Counted from the stretch's first letter, positions 23,941 through 33,120 are shown. The stretch is 45,852 bases of DNA from an uncultured Clostridia bacterium (GCA_947625725.1 CANQPI010000013.1:1-45852), one strand, 5' to 3'. Notes: a model not told the origin generated them from the sequence alone. Program-made: numbers and translations.

Positions 23941-25335
23941 ATGAGTATCAAAGTCAATTACAACAATATGATGCAATATGCGCTCGGTGACAAAGGTATT
24001 GCCGACGCGCAACTCAAAGAGTGCGATATTCTTGCTCAAAGCGCGCACTTTTTGGTGGAGGCGGGTCGCGGCAAGGATATGCAGGGTTGGATGGACAGCC
24101 CCTACGATCAAAGCGAGGTCGTCAAATCTATCAAAGCGACGGCAACGCGAATTCGCAAAAGTTGCGACAACTTTGTCGTTTTGGGCATAGGCGGCTCTGC
24201 GCTGGGACCTATCGCGGTATTTACCGCGCTCAAACATTACTACTACAACGAACTTCCGAAGAAACTTCGCAAAGGACCGCGCTTTTATGTAGTGGACAAC
24301 GTCGATCCCGACAGGCTTAACAATTTGTTCGATGTAATAAATGTGGAAAAAACCGTTTTCAACGTGATCACCAAGTCGGGCGCCACCTCCGAAACAATGA
24401 GTCAGTATCTCATCGTAATGGATATGCTCAAAGCAAAGTTGGGCGACAAAGCGCGCGAACACATCATTGCCACAACAAGTCAAAGCAAGGGCAATTTGAT
24501 AAAACTTGCGCAGAAAGAGGGTTTTGAAACGTTTTTCATTCCCGACGGCGTCGGCGGGCGTTTTTCCGAGTTGAGTCCCGTGGGACTTCTTCCCGCGGCG
24601 GTCGTGGGCATAGACATCTCCAAAATGCTCAAAGGCGCGCGCGATATGGATCGCAAATGCCGTTCGAGGTACTATACCAAAAATCCCGCGCTCGCGCTTG
24701 CGGTTTTGCAGTATATTTCCATGAAGCAAGGCAAAAATATCTCCGTCATGATGCCCTATGCGGACAACCTCAAATACATTGCCGATTGGTATGCTCAACT
24801 TTGGGCGGAGTCGCTCGGCAAGGAAACGGACAAAAACGGCAACGTGGTAAACGTCGGACAAACGCCCGTAAAGGCGCTTGGCGTTACCGATCAGCACAGT
24901 CAGGTTCAACTCTACAACGAAGGACCGTTCGACAAGGTAATCGCTTTCCTCGAAGTGGAAAATTTCCACAGCGACGTAACCATTCCCGAGGGTTGCGCCG
25001 ATTTCCCCGACGTAAACTTCCTTTGCGGTCACACCTTGTCGGAGTTGATGCACAACGAGTTGTACGCCACGCGCTACGCGCTTACTCGTCGCGGAAGGGC
25101 CAACTATACGATAAGTCTTGATACGGTGGACGCCTATAACATCGGCGGACTGTTGTATCTGTTGCAATTGCAAACGGCGTATGCGGGCGCAATGCTCAAC
25201 GTAAACGCCTACGATCAACCGGGAGTGGAGGGCGGCAAGGACGCCGCTTACGCGCTGTTCGGGCGCAAAGGCTACGAAAGCAAGGCGAAAGAAATAAATT
25301 CCTCCAAGCCCGACTTGGACAAATACATCATCTGA
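23941..25335 (+). CDS. pgi: Glucose-6-phosphate isomerase
   Basis: Interconverts glucose-6-phosphate and fructose-6-phosphate in glycolysis; cytoplasmic. 464 residues, the short Bacillota form. Motifs: VVLGIGGSALGP, VDNVDPD, ITKSGATSETMSQ, DGVGGRFSELSPVGLLPAA (PGI signature with catalytic Glu in the ETM/GRFS region), DQHSQVQLYNEGP and the C-terminal YNIGGLLYLLQLQTAYAGAMLNVNAYDQPGVEGGK. AAGGAG is placed properly before the ATG. It lies 28 bp after the glucosidase and 11 bp before hisS, so glucose released by the GH3 enzyme can enter glycolysis once phosphorylated. Confidence 0.97.
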   Translation: MSIKVNYNNMMQYALGDKGIADAQLKECDILAQSAHFLVEAGRGKDMQGWMDSPYDQSEVVKSIKATATRIRKSCDNFVVLGIGGSALGPIAVFTALKHYYYNELPKKLRKGPRFYVVDNVDPDRLNNLFDVINVEKTVFNVITKSGATSETMSQYLIVMDMLKAKLGDKAREHIIATTSQSKGNLIKLAQKEGFETFFIPDGVGGRFSELSPVGLLPAAVVGIDISKMLKGARDMDRKCRSRYYTKNPALALAVLQYISMKQGKNISVMMPYADNLKYIADWYAQLWAESLGKETDKNGNVVNVGQTPVKALGVTDQHSQVQLYNEGPFDKVIAFLEVENFHSDVTIPEGCADFPDVNFLCGHTLSELMHNELYATRYALTRRGRANYTISLDTVDAYNIGGLLYLLQLQTAYAGAMLNVNAYDQPGVEGGKDAAYALFGRKGYESKAKEINSSKPDLDKYII

Positions 25336-25346
25336 TAGGAGAAAAC

Positions 25347-26588
25347 ATGTTACCCAAAACACCCGCCAAGGGCATGAGAGATTTTTTGCCCGACGAATAT
25401 GCTCTCAGACAGCACATTTTGGCAACAATACAAAAAACTTACGAAAGTTACGGCTTTACCCGTATCGAAACCCCCGCGGTGGAGAACATATCTTTGCTCA
25501 CTTCCAAGCAGGGCGGCGACAACGAAAAACTCATTTTCAAGATATTGAAGCGCGGCGAAAAACTGACCGCCGCCGATAGCGACGACTTGTGCGATCTCGG
25601 TTTGAGATACGATCTAACCGTACCTCTTTCGCGTTTTTACGCCAACAACGTGGGACAGTTGCCAAGTGTATTCAAGGCAATGCAAATGGACAACGTTTGG
25701 CGCGCCGATCGACCGCAACGCGGACGTTTTCGGCAGTTTATGCAGTGCGATATCGACATAATTGGCGAACAGAGCAACCTGGCGGAAACCGAACTTATTT
25801 CCGCCACCATGCAAGCGTTGGACAACCTCGGTTTCCAAAACGTCACTGTCCGTCTGTCCGACAGGCGTTTGCTCAATGCCTTGGCGGAGAAGTGCGGTTT
25901 TTCCGACGAGCAAAAGCCGTCGGTATTCATAACGTTGGACAAATTGGACAAAATAGGCGTAACGGGCGTTATGCAGGAGATAGACGCAATCGCCCCCGGC
26001 AAGGCGACGGAGTTTGTAAATTTGATCAACCGCATAACCTCCGCGCCCGATCCGTTCGGCAAGTGCGTAGAGGAGTTGGGCGCGTACCTTCCCGCAGAAG
26101 TGGCGCAAAACGTCGAGCAAATTTTGTATGTGACCAACAACCTTGTCCAAAACGGCAAGGTGGTATTCGACGTTACGCTCGTCAGGGGCATGGGCTACTA
26201 CACGGGAGCCATTTACGAGTTGTCCGTGGACGGTTTGGGCATTTCCGTGGGCGGCGGCGGCAGATACGACAAGATGATAGGGCGCATGACGGGGACGGAC
26301 GTACCCGCGTGCGGTTTCAGCATAGGATTCGAACGTATTGCAATGTTGCTTGCCGAGCGCGGAGTAAAATTCGGGGCGTCGCGCGGGAGCGCAGTGTTGG
26401 TAGACAAAAACCTCGACGCCAAGCAAACGGTGGACGTAATGAAAGCATGTCGCAACGCGCGGCTCAATTCCAACGTCACGCTGTTGCGCAAAATCAAGAA
26501 TTTCTCTTTTCAGATCAAACAGTTGACCGAACAAGGTTATCAAACGATCTATGAATACAAAAACGGCACATTCACCAAGTTGAACTGA
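25347..26588 (+). CDS. hisS: Histidyl-tRNA synthetase
   Basis: Class II aminoacyl-tRNA synthetase charging tRNA-His. 413 residues. Motif 1 region GMRDFLPDEYALRQHI; RYDLTVPLSRF; motif 2 VWRADRPQRGRFRQFMQCDIDIIGE; histidine-specific LVRGMGYYTG (usually LDYYTG; Met-Gly replaces Leu-Asp) and GGGGRYD; motif 3 CGFSIGFERI. The C-terminal anticodon-binding domain starts near residue 335. AGGAG precedes the ATG. In operon with pgi and the ATPase. The M-G change in the conserved loop is worth noting but does not alter the call. Confidence 0.96.
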   Translation: MLPKTPAKGMRDFLPDEYALRQHILATIQKTYESYGFTRIETPAVENISLLTSKQGGDNEKLIFKILKRGEKLTAADSDDLCDLGLRYDLTVPLSRFYANNVGQLPSVFKAMQMDNVWRADRPQRGRFRQFMQCDIDIIGEQSNLAETELISATMQALDNLGFQNVTVRLSDRRLLNALAEKCGFSDEQKPSVFITLDKLDKIGVTGVMQEIDAIAPGKATEFVNLINRITSAPDPFGKCVEELGAYLPAEVAQNVEQILYVTNNLVQNGKVVFDVTLVRGMGYYTGAIYELSVDGLGISVGGGGRYDKMIGRMTGTDVPACGFSIGFERIAMLLAERGVKFGASRGSAVLVDKNLDAKQTVDVMKACRNARLNSNVTLLRKIKNFSFQIKQLTEQGYQTIYEYKNGTFTKLN

Positions 26589-26589
26589 C

Positions 26590-29121
26590 ATGAACGAAAA
26601 TCCGACAAAAAAACGCAAAAAACGCGTCAAACTGCCTGCCGATCTGAGCGGCGTGCAACGTTTTGCGCCCACTGTTCAGCGCGGATTGACTGCGGAAGAA
26701 GTTCAAACGCGAAACGAACAGGGCTTGATCAATTCGGACGGCGGCAAAAAGGGCAAAAGCATTGCGGGAATAATTTTTTCCGATGTTTTTACCTTTTTCA
26801 ACGTCATTTACATCATAATTACCGTGATATTGTGTATCTACGGTCTGTGGAAACAATGCGGGTTTCTTCCCGTAGTGGTGGCAAACACTGCAATTGCGAT
26901 CATTCAGGAAATCAAATCCAAGTTGACCCTCGACAAACTCAACCTGATAACGGAGCCTCACGTCAAAGTACGGCGCGACGGCGAGGACGTTGACGTTTCT
27001 GTCAAGGAATTGGTGCTGGACGACATTTTCTTTGTGTCGGGCGGCGAGCAACTCTCCACGGACAGCGTTGTTCTGGACGGCTTTGTAGAGGTCAACGAGG
27101 CGATTTTGACGGGCGAAAGCGACGCCGTCATCAAGCGCAAAGGCGACACGTTGTTTGCGGGCAGTTTTGTCGTATCGGGCGCATGCACCGCGCAGGTGGT
27201 ATCCGTCGGCAAGTACAACTACATTTCCAAGTTGACGGGGCGCGCGCGCCAATATCAAAAGCCGCGTTCGCAGATGCTCAAAGCGTTGAACGGCATTTTG
27301 ATCTTTGTCGCCATTGTCATTGTTCCAATGACGATATGTCTTTTCATGGTCAATGCCGCCGCGCAAAACTACACCGATTGGACGTCGTTCAGGTTGGCTG
27401 ATTTGGGCGAAGGACAACTCAACTCCGCGCTAAACTATACCGCGGGTTCTATCATATCTATGATACCCGCAGGACCGTTCCTTTTGACGAGCATTGCTCT
27501 TGCCGCTTCGTTTTTGCGGTTGGCGCGTAACAAAACCATGGTGCAGGAGTTGTACTGTATCGAAATGCTCGCCCGCGTGGACACGCTTTGTCTGGACAAG
27601 ACGGGCACTATCACCGACGGCACCATGCGCGTGGTGGAAGCGATCGATCTGCGCACGGGCGCAAACGCCAATACTTTGCGAGAGATAATGTCCGGTATCA
27701 ACGTCGCGCTCAAAGCGGACAACATGACGAGCAAAGCGCTCAAAAAGTACTTCGGCTGTCCCAAGAAACCCGCTTTGGAAGCGGTTTCCGTCATTCCGTT
27801 TTCTTCCGAGCGCAAGTTGTCCGCCGTCACGTTCAAGACGGGCGGCACATACATTTTGGGCGCGCCCGAGTTTGTACTCAAAACGCCCAACGAGCGCGTG
27901 AGCGCGCTTGTGGACAAATATGCAAGCGAGGGCATGCGCGTGTTGTTGCTTGCGCAGTCCGCAACGGCTATCTACAACAACTCTTTGCCGCAGACCCGAC
28001 GTCCCGTCGCGGTGATCGTGTTGGAAGATCACATTCGCAACGACGCCAAGGACACGATAGAGTGGTTTCGCAAAAACGACGTCAACATCAAAGTTATTTC
28101 CGGCGACAATCCCGCGACGGTATCCAGCATTGCAATGCGCGTGGGCATACAAAACGCAGACAAGTACGTAAGTTTGGAGGGCATGACGGAACAGCAAGTG
28201 TGCGAAGCCGCCTCCGAGTACACGGTATTCGGCAGAGTTTCGCCCGATCAAAAGGCAATTTTGGTGCGCGCGCTCAAAGCGGCGGGGGCAACCGTTGCAA
28301 TGACGGGCGACGGCGTAAACGACATCTTGGCTATGAAAGAAAGCGACTGTTCCATTTCCCTTGCGGGAGGCAGTGCGGCGGCGCGTCAGGTGTCGCATTT
28401 GGTGCTGTTGGACGACAGTTTTTCCGCGCTTCCCAAGGTGGTTGCGGAGGGGCGTCGCGTGGTAAACAACATACAAAGCGCAACGGCGATGTACTTTATG
28501 AAAACGGTGTACGTCATTGTCATAAACTTGTTGTTGGTTATTTTGCATTTCGCTTTCGGCAAGACAATGCAATCGCCGCTCAAAAACATAAGCGTGATGC
28601 TTATGGATTGGGTGATAGTCGCCCTGCCCACAACGTTCCTTGCGTTGCAACCTAACGAAAAGTTGATCAAGGGCAACTTTTTCGTCAACGTTCTCAAACG
28701 TTGTCTGCCCGCCTCGTTGACGTTTATCGTCACGACGGTAACGCTGTATGTGCTGTTCGGCACAACGCAGGAAATGATACCCGACGGGGATATTTTGTCC
28801 ACGTTGATAACGCTCACCTACACATTCGGCGGGTTGTTTGCTCTGTACTACGCGTGCCGTCCGTTCAACAAATGGAAGATCGCGCTGTTTGTCGGCATTT
28901 GGGCGATAGTGATAGTATGTTTGAGCGTACCGTACATTTATAGTTTGTTGGATTACAAACCTCTCCAAAGGGAGCAAATTTTGCTTTTGTTGGTAGAAAT
29001 TCTCGCAACGCCATTCATAATGTACGTATTTATGTGGTTGTTCGACAGGGGCAAATCGCGCAAAGGCAAACTTTCGGGACCCAAGCCGCCCAAGCGCAAA
29101 AACAAAATCGCAAGCAAGTAA
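26590..29121 (+). CDS. Cation-transporting P-type ATPase (CtpE/HAD-IC type)
   Basis: An 843-residue inner-membrane ion pump. Motifs: actuator TGES near residue 178, phosphorylation DKTGTITDG with Asp336, nucleotide-binding KLSAV and hinge TGDGVNDILAMKESD near 572. Ten hydrophobic segments and a basic C-terminal tail are present. The layout without a metal-binding N-terminus fits the CtpE-like branch, reported to move Ca2+. In M4 the usual PEGL-type motif reads IPAGP, lacking the ligand Glu, so the ion is uncertain. ATG one base after the hisS stop without its own Shine-Dalgarno, hence translational coupling. Confidence 0.9.
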   Translation: MNENPTKKRKKRVKLPADLSGVQRFAPTVQRGLTAEEVQTRNEQGLINSDGGKKGKSIAGIIFSDVFTFFNVIYIIITVILCIYGLWKQCGFLPVVVANTAIAIIQEIKSKLTLDKLNLITEPHVKVRRDGEDVDVSVKELVLDDIFFVSGGEQLSTDSVVLDGFVEVNEAILTGESDAVIKRKGDTLFAGSFVVSGACTAQVVSVGKYNYISKLTGRARQYQKPRSQMLKALNGILIFVAIVIVPMTICLFMVNAAAQNYTDWTSFRLADLGEGQLNSALNYTAGSIISMIPAGPFLLTSIALAASFLRLARNKTMVQELYCIEMLARVDTLCLDKTGTITDGTMRVVEAIDLRTGANANTLREIMSGINVALKADNMTSKALKKYFGCPKKPALEAVSVIPFSSERKLSAVTFKTGGTYILGAPEFVLKTPNERVSALVDKYASEGMRVLLLAQSATAIYNNSLPQTRRPVAVIVLEDHIRNDAKDTIEWFRKNDVNIKVISGDNPATVSSIAMRVGIQNADKYVSLEGMTEQQVCEAASEYTVFGRVSPDQKAILVRALKAAGATVAMTGDGVNDILAMKESDCSISLAGGSAAARQVSHLVLLDDSFSALPKVVAEGRRVVNNIQSATAMYFMKTVYVIVINLLLVILHFAFGKTMQSPLKNISVMLMDWVIVALPTTFLALQPNEKLIKGNFFVNVLKRCLPASLTFIVTTVTLYVLFGTTQEMIPDGDILSTLITLTYTFGGLFALYYACRPFNKWKIALFVGIWAIVIVCLSVPYIYSLLDYKPLQREQILLLLVEILATPFIMYVFMWLFDRGKSRKGKLSGPKPPKRKNKIASK

Positions 29122-29142
29122 TTGCGGCAAAACGGAGAAAAA

Positions 29143-31020
29143 ATGCTGTTGCAAATAAACTCGGCGAAATTCGATTTCGGCGACGTAAACATTTTCAAAA
29201 ACGTCAACCTGCAAGTCAACGAGGGCGACTGCATAGGGTTGGTAGGAGCAAACGGAGCGGGCAAAAGCACGCTCCTCAATTGCATTGCGGGGGATTTGCA
29301 ACTCAGCGAAGGCGAGGTAGTGCGCCGCAACGATCTGACGGTGGGCTATCTCAGACAGCATTGCGATTTTGTATCGGACAACACACTTTTTGACGAACTT
29401 ATGTCGGTATTTGCGCGCCAAACGCAACTTATCGAACAGATCAAGGCGGTATCCCAAGCAATGTCGGTTGCTCAGCCCTCCGCCGCGGACTATCGCGAAC
29501 TCGCCGACAAGTATCACCGTTTGACCGTCGAGGCGGACGTTTCGGAGGCATACCAAAGCGAGGTCAAGGTGCGCACCGTGATGAACGGAATGGGCATGGC
29601 GCAATTTGCCGCGCGCACGGTATCAACGCTTTCGGGCGGCGAAAAGACCAAAGCGGCGTTGTGTAAATTGTTGCTTTTGCGCCCGCAACTTATGATTTTG
29701 GACGAGCCTACCAATCACTTGGACTACCGCACGTTGGATTGGTTGGAAAACTTTTTGTCCGACAAAAAATCCACTTTGCTCATTGTATCTCACGACAGAT
29801 ATTTTTTGGACAGGTTGTGTACGACCGTTTGGGATATTCAATCGCACTGCGTCACCGCGTACAAGGGCAACTACACCAAATACAAGTTGCTCAAAGCCGA
29901 ACGCAACAAAACTTTGCAGGCGGCTTACGACCGTCAACAGCGCGAAATTGCCAAACTTACCGACTACATAGCGCGCAACAAAGTTCGCGCCGCAACGGCG
30001 GATATGGCAAAATCTCGCGAAAAGGCATTGGAGCGCATGCAAGCGGTGGACGCGCCCGTTCCCGACGAACGCCCGCCGCGTTTCGAATTTCCGTGCAATT
30101 CCGAGCCGTCGGAGTTTCCGCTCACCATTCGACGCCTCGATTTGTCCTATTCCGACAAAGTTTTGCTTTCCGACGGGCAATTTCAACTTCGTCGCGGGCA
30201 AAAAATCGCGTTGTTGGGGCTCAACGGAACGGGCAAGTCCACTCTCATTCGGCGCATTGCGGAACAATCGCCCCGCGACTTGGGCAAAATTATCTTCGGC
30301 AAAAACGTTCGTATCGGATACTACGATCAGGAAAACGTCAATCTTGCGCCCGATCGTCGCGTACTCGATCAATTGTGGTTTGACAACACGCGCATGACCC
30401 AAACGGAGGTGCGCAATTTGCTCGCGCAGGTCACGCTGGGCGCGGACGACGTGTACAAAAAGGTCTGCGAACTCAGCGGCGGCGAGCGCGCCAAACTCGG
30501 CTTGGCAATGATCATGGCAAAGGATTGCAACCTGTTGCTGTTGGACGAACCCACCAATCACCTCGATTTGCCCTCGCGCGAGGCGTTGGAGGACGCGCTC
30601 AAACGCTATTGCGGAACGCTGTTGTTCGTATCCCACGACAGGTATTTCGTCAACAGTATCGCCGACGGCATATTGGAACTTTCCGACGAAAAACTTTGCT
30701 ACTACGAGGGCAATTACGACGGTTTTCTCGCCCGCAAAAAAGCGGCGGAGCAGAGCGCAAAGTCGCCCGTCGAACCCAAACCGACGTCGCAATACCGCAA
30801 CGCCAAACAGCGCGCCGAACAGACCAACCGCGCCCGTCGCGTGCGCGAATTGGAGAGTCGTATCACCGAGTTGGAGCAAACCGTGCAACGGCTAAACGAA
30901 CAATTGGTTTCGCCGCAGATAGCCTGCGACTACGTTCAAGCGGCGCAAGTAATGGAGCAACTCGACCAAGCCAACGCCCTCTTGGAACAAACGCTTTCGG
31001 AATGGGAAAAATTGGCTTAG
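29143..31020 (+). CDS. ABC-F family ATPase (YdiF/Uup-like)
   Basis: Cytoplasmic ribosome-associated ATPase of 625 residues with two ATP-binding halves and no membrane domain. First half: Walker A GANGAGKST, signature LSGGEKTK, Walker B LDEPTNHLD. Second half: GLNGTGKST, LSGGERAKLG, LDEPTNHLD. The linker between the halves is helical and charged (KLTDYIARNKVRAATADMAK). The C-terminus is a coiled coil (RVRELESRITELEQTVQRLN), as in YdiF and Uup. These proteins act on translation or antibiotic protection; no specific resistance group is evident. GGAG precedes ATG 29143; an ATG at 29122 overlaps the ATPase stop region and is less likely. Confidence 0.92.
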   Translation: MLLQINSAKFDFGDVNIFKNVNLQVNEGDCIGLVGANGAGKSTLLNCIAGDLQLSEGEVVRRNDLTVGYLRQHCDFVSDNTLFDELMSVFARQTQLIEQIKAVSQAMSVAQPSAADYRELADKYHRLTVEADVSEAYQSEVKVRTVMNGMGMAQFAARTVSTLSGGEKTKAALCKLLLLRPQLMILDEPTNHLDYRTLDWLENFLSDKKSTLLIVSHDRYFLDRLCTTVWDIQSHCVTAYKGNYTKYKLLKAERNKTLQAAYDRQQREIAKLTDYIARNKVRAATADMAKSREKALERMQAVDAPVPDERPPRFEFPCNSEPSEFPLTIRRLDLSYSDKVLLSDGQFQLRRGQKIALLGLNGTGKSTLIRRIAEQSPRDLGKIIFGKNVRIGYYDQENVNLAPDRRVLDQLWFDNTRMTQTEVRNLLAQVTLGADDVYKKVCELSGGERAKLGLAMIMAKDCNLLLLDEPTNHLDLPSREALEDALKRYCGTLLFVSHDRYFVNSIADGILELSDEKLCYYEGNYDGFLARKKAAEQSAKSPVEPKPTSQYRNAKQRAEQTNRARRVRELESRITELEQTVQRLNEQLVSPQIACDYVQAAQVMEQLDQANALLEQTLSEWEKLA

Positions 31021-31035
31021 TTCCGCGAAAAAGCC

Positions 31036-31068
31036 CGTTTTGTAGAGTACTATGACGGGCATAGTATC
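31036..31068. repeat. 33-nt palindromic repeat, copy 2
   Basis: TACTATG (31048-31054) and CATAGTA (31060-31066) form a perfect 7-bp dyad. An overlapping alternative stem GCCCGT/ACGGGC is possible. Sits 16 bp after the ABC-F stop. Confidence 0.5.
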
Positions 31069-31204
31069 AAAAATAACTTGTTTTTAACTAAAAAACCGCA
31101 AATTATTTGTATTTTTTGTAGTAATTTGCATTACGTCGTTACAAAGCAAAACAATATCAAATCAAAAAAATTTTATTAAATTTTGTCAATTGCAAAGCGC
31201 ATTT

Positions 31205-31312
31205 TTACTTTTGTTTTTTCCAAACGGGCAGTAGCATGCGCGTTTGTTTTTTGTATTCGGCAAAGCCTTCTTTGCGCGCTTGTCGCTTGTCCGCCATGGG
31301 TATGTTTTTCAT
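31205..31312 (-). CDS. 35-residue ORF, C-terminal fragment of a DUF1295-type enzyme
   Basis: On the minus strand an ATG with AGGAG eight bases ahead opens a 35-codon frame. IPMADKRQARKEGFAEYKK followed by TRMLLPVWKK is the hallmark C-terminus of DUF1295 / steroid-5-alpha-reductase-like membrane proteins (…EYxxxTxxLLP…). All transmembrane parts are missing. Yet a consensus promoter (TTGACA-16-TATAAT) stands at the right distance, so the remnant should be transcribed and translated. Either a recent deletion fused a promoter to the last codons, or the peptide is a short gene of its own. The tail similarity is from memory of the family. Confidence 0.6.
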   Translation of the reverse strand: MKNIPMADKRQARKEGFAEYKKQTRMLLPVWKKQK

Positions 31313-31333
31313 GAGTATTTCTCCTATATTGGA

Positions 31334-31361
31334 ATTATATCACCTTTAATAATGTTGTCAA
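31334..31361 (-). promoter_or_regulatory. Promoter of DUF1295 fragment ORF
   Basis: Minus strand: TTGACA (31361-31356), 16 bp, TATAAT (31339-31334). The 31069-31204 stretch downstream of the ORF is AT-rich and without a gene. Confidence 0.75.
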
Positions 31362-31394
31362 CAAACAAAACAGGCGACAATTTTCGTACATTCA

Positions 31395-31423
31395 TTGCCA
31401 AACGGATAGCGATATGCTACAAT
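31395..31423 (+). promoter_or_regulatory. Promoter of SDR gene
   Basis: TTGCCA (31395-31400), 17 bp, TACAAT (31418-31423), 22 bases before the ATG; divergent from the fragment ORF promoter. Confidence 0.7.
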
Positions 31424-31444
31424 ATTCGATATAGCAGGCACAAA

Positions 31445-32143
31445 ATGAAAGTATGTTTAGTTACAGGCGCAAGCCGCGGCATAGGCTCGGCTATCGCCGC
31501 CGAATTTGTCCGCAACGGTTACAGCGTGATAATCAACTACAATCGCAGCGTTTTGCAAGCGGAGCGTCTTTGCGACGAACTTCGCAAGCAAGGCGACGCG
31601 CACCTTTTCAGAGGAGATGTATCCGACGTTGCGGTCGTGGGAGAAATGTTCGATTGGGTAGGCAAATATTTCAAGCATCTGGACGTGTTGGTAAACAACG
31701 CGGGGGTATCGCTTGTCAAGCAGATACAGGACGTAACGGAGGAGGACTACGATCGCGTGATGTCCGTCAACGTCAAATCGGCGTTTTTCTGTTGTCGGCA
31801 AGCGTTGCCGTTGCTTGTAGGCGCGCCCCAAGCGGCGATCGTCAACGTAGCCTCTGTTTGGGGCGTCGAGGGAGCCTCGTGCGAAAGCGTTTACAGCATG
31901 AGCAAGCACGCGCTTGTCGGTTTGACGCGCAGTTTGTCGTTGGAGTTTGCCCCCGCGGTCAGTGTCAACTGCGTTTGTCCGCCGATAGTATCTACGGAAA
32001 TGACCGCGCGTTTGACCCAAGCGGACAAGCAAGATTTTTGCGCGCGGCACAATTGCCGAATTTACACCGCGGACGAAGTGGCTCGTGATGTGTTCTATCT
32101 TGCCACATGCGGCAAAACGGGCGAAATTTTGGTGGAGAAATAG
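31445..32143 (+). CDS. Short-chain dehydrogenase/reductase (FabG-like)
   Basis: NAD(P)-dependent oxidoreductase of 232 residues, cytoplasmic. Cofactor motif VTGASRGIGSAIA, then LVNNAGVSL, catalytic Ser in NVASVWG, and YSMSK with catalytic Tyr and Lys. The CPPIVSTEM segment replaces the usual PGxxxT with the same geometry. Arg in SRGIG and Asn after the second strand favour NADPH. The ORF is open further upstream to 31244 but the promoter at 31395-31423 sets the start at 31445. It ends two bases before the hydrolase start. Could be FabG of fatty-acid synthesis or a sugar/alcohol dehydrogenase; no fatty-acid cluster is nearby. Confidence 0.9.
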   Translation: MKVCLVTGASRGIGSAIAAEFVRNGYSVIINYNRSVLQAERLCDELRKQGDAHLFRGDVSDVAVVGEMFDWVGKYFKHLDVLVNNAGVSLVKQIQDVTEEDYDRVMSVNVKSAFFCCRQALPLLVGAPQAAIVNVASVWGVEGASCESVYSMSKHALVGLTRSLSLEFAPAVSVNCVCPPIVSTEMTARLTQADKQDFCARHNCRIYTADEVARDVFYLATCGKTGEILVEK

Positions 32144-32145
32144 CA

Positions 32146-33117
32146 ATGGAGTGGTATTGGATAGTCTTGATAGTATTGGGCGGCGCGGCGTTTCTCGGCG
32201 CGTTGTACGTAGTTGTGGCGGCGGTAGTGGCAAAAGGCACGCTCAAATCGGCAACCACGCCCGTTGCGCACACACTTGACGAAGCGCGCGAATTTCAGTC
32301 GCAGTACGAAAACGTCAACTACGCCGACTACGATACTGTTTGGCGCAAACAAAGTTTCGAGGTGGACGGCACGCACGGCAAAGTGCGCGGCGAAGTCATT
32401 TTCAACCCCGCTTGCGGCGATCGCCCCAAAGTGGCAGTCATTTGTCACGGACACACCTGGAATCGTATCAATTCGCTCAAATACGCGGCAATTTTCTACA
32501 AACTCGGCTATCACGCGGTAATTTACGACCACGCCTATTTCGGCTTGTCCGACGGCAATTTTACGTCGCTGGGCTACTACGAGCGGTACGACCTGTCCTC
32601 GGTGTTGGATTACGTTCGCGGCATATTCGGCAAGGACGCCATGGTTGTTTTGCACGGCGAGAGCATGGGCGCAGTCACCGTCCTGTGCGAGTTGTCCCTG
32701 CGCCGCGATCTTGCCGCAGTAATTGCCGATTGCGCTTTCAGCAACACATTTGTCTACTATCGCGAACTTTGCGTCAAGGCTACGCACCTGCCGGGGTTTC
32801 CCGTGGTGGACATCAGCAACGTCATGTCCAAGCGCAAGTACGGCTACGACTTTGCCAAAGTCAACCCGATAGACGACGTGCGTTCTTCCGACGTGCCCGT
32901 TTGCTTCATTCACGGCGCGGCGGACAAATTTATTTCGCCGTCGCACAGCGAGGATATGTACCTTGCAAGCCCTTCACCCGATAGCGAATTGCACATTGTG
33001 CCCTCGGCGGGACACGCGCGCAGTTACCATGCCGACCCCGTCGGCTACGAGCGAATTTTGACGGAGTTCCTCTCCAAGACAGAACGCCGCTCTCAACAAG
33101 GTCAAAACTCCGATTAG
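32146..33117 (+). CDS. Membrane-anchored alpha/beta hydrolase
   Basis: 323 residues. An N-terminal helix (residues 4-28, YWIVLIVLGGAAFLGALYVVV) anchors an alpha/beta-hydrolase domain. The oxyanion region is VICHGHTWN, the nucleophile elbow is GESMGA with Ser, the acid is in CFIHGAADKFIS and the His in PSAGHARSY. It resembles the YqkD / BAAT-like esterases of Bacillota. GGAG precedes ATG 32146; an earlier ATG at 32107 lies within the dehydrogenase gene. The last eight codons and stop lie inside the 26-nt interspersed repeat also seen at 2405-2430, so the C-terminus may have been replaced by the repeat. Confidence 0.88.
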   Translation: MEWYWIVLIVLGGAAFLGALYVVVAAVVAKGTLKSATTPVAHTLDEAREFQSQYENVNYADYDTVWRKQSFEVDGTHGKVRGEVIFNPACGDRPKVAVICHGHTWNRINSLKYAAIFYKLGYHAVIYDHAYFGLSDGNFTSLGYYERYDLSSVLDYVRGIFGKDAMVVLHGESMGAVTVLCELSLRRDLAAVIADCAFSNTFVYYRELCVKATHLPGFPVVDISNVMSKRKYGYDFAKVNPIDDVRSSDVPVCFIHGAADKFISPSHSEDMYLASPSPDSELHIVPSAGHARSYHADPVGYERILTEFLSKTERRSQQGQNSD

Positions 33118-33120
33118 AAC
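33095..33120. repeat. 26-nt interspersed repeat, copy 2
   Basis: Matches 2405-2430 at 23 of 26 bases; overlaps the hydrolase stop codon. The rest of 33121-33314 holds no recognised gene. Confidence 0.5.

Noticed and set aside
21462-23957. Very long open frames antisense to GH3, pgi, the P-type ATPase and the lipoproteins
   Set aside because: They mirror real genes codon by codon, arise from the G/C bias at third positions, and show no motifs or ribosome sites.
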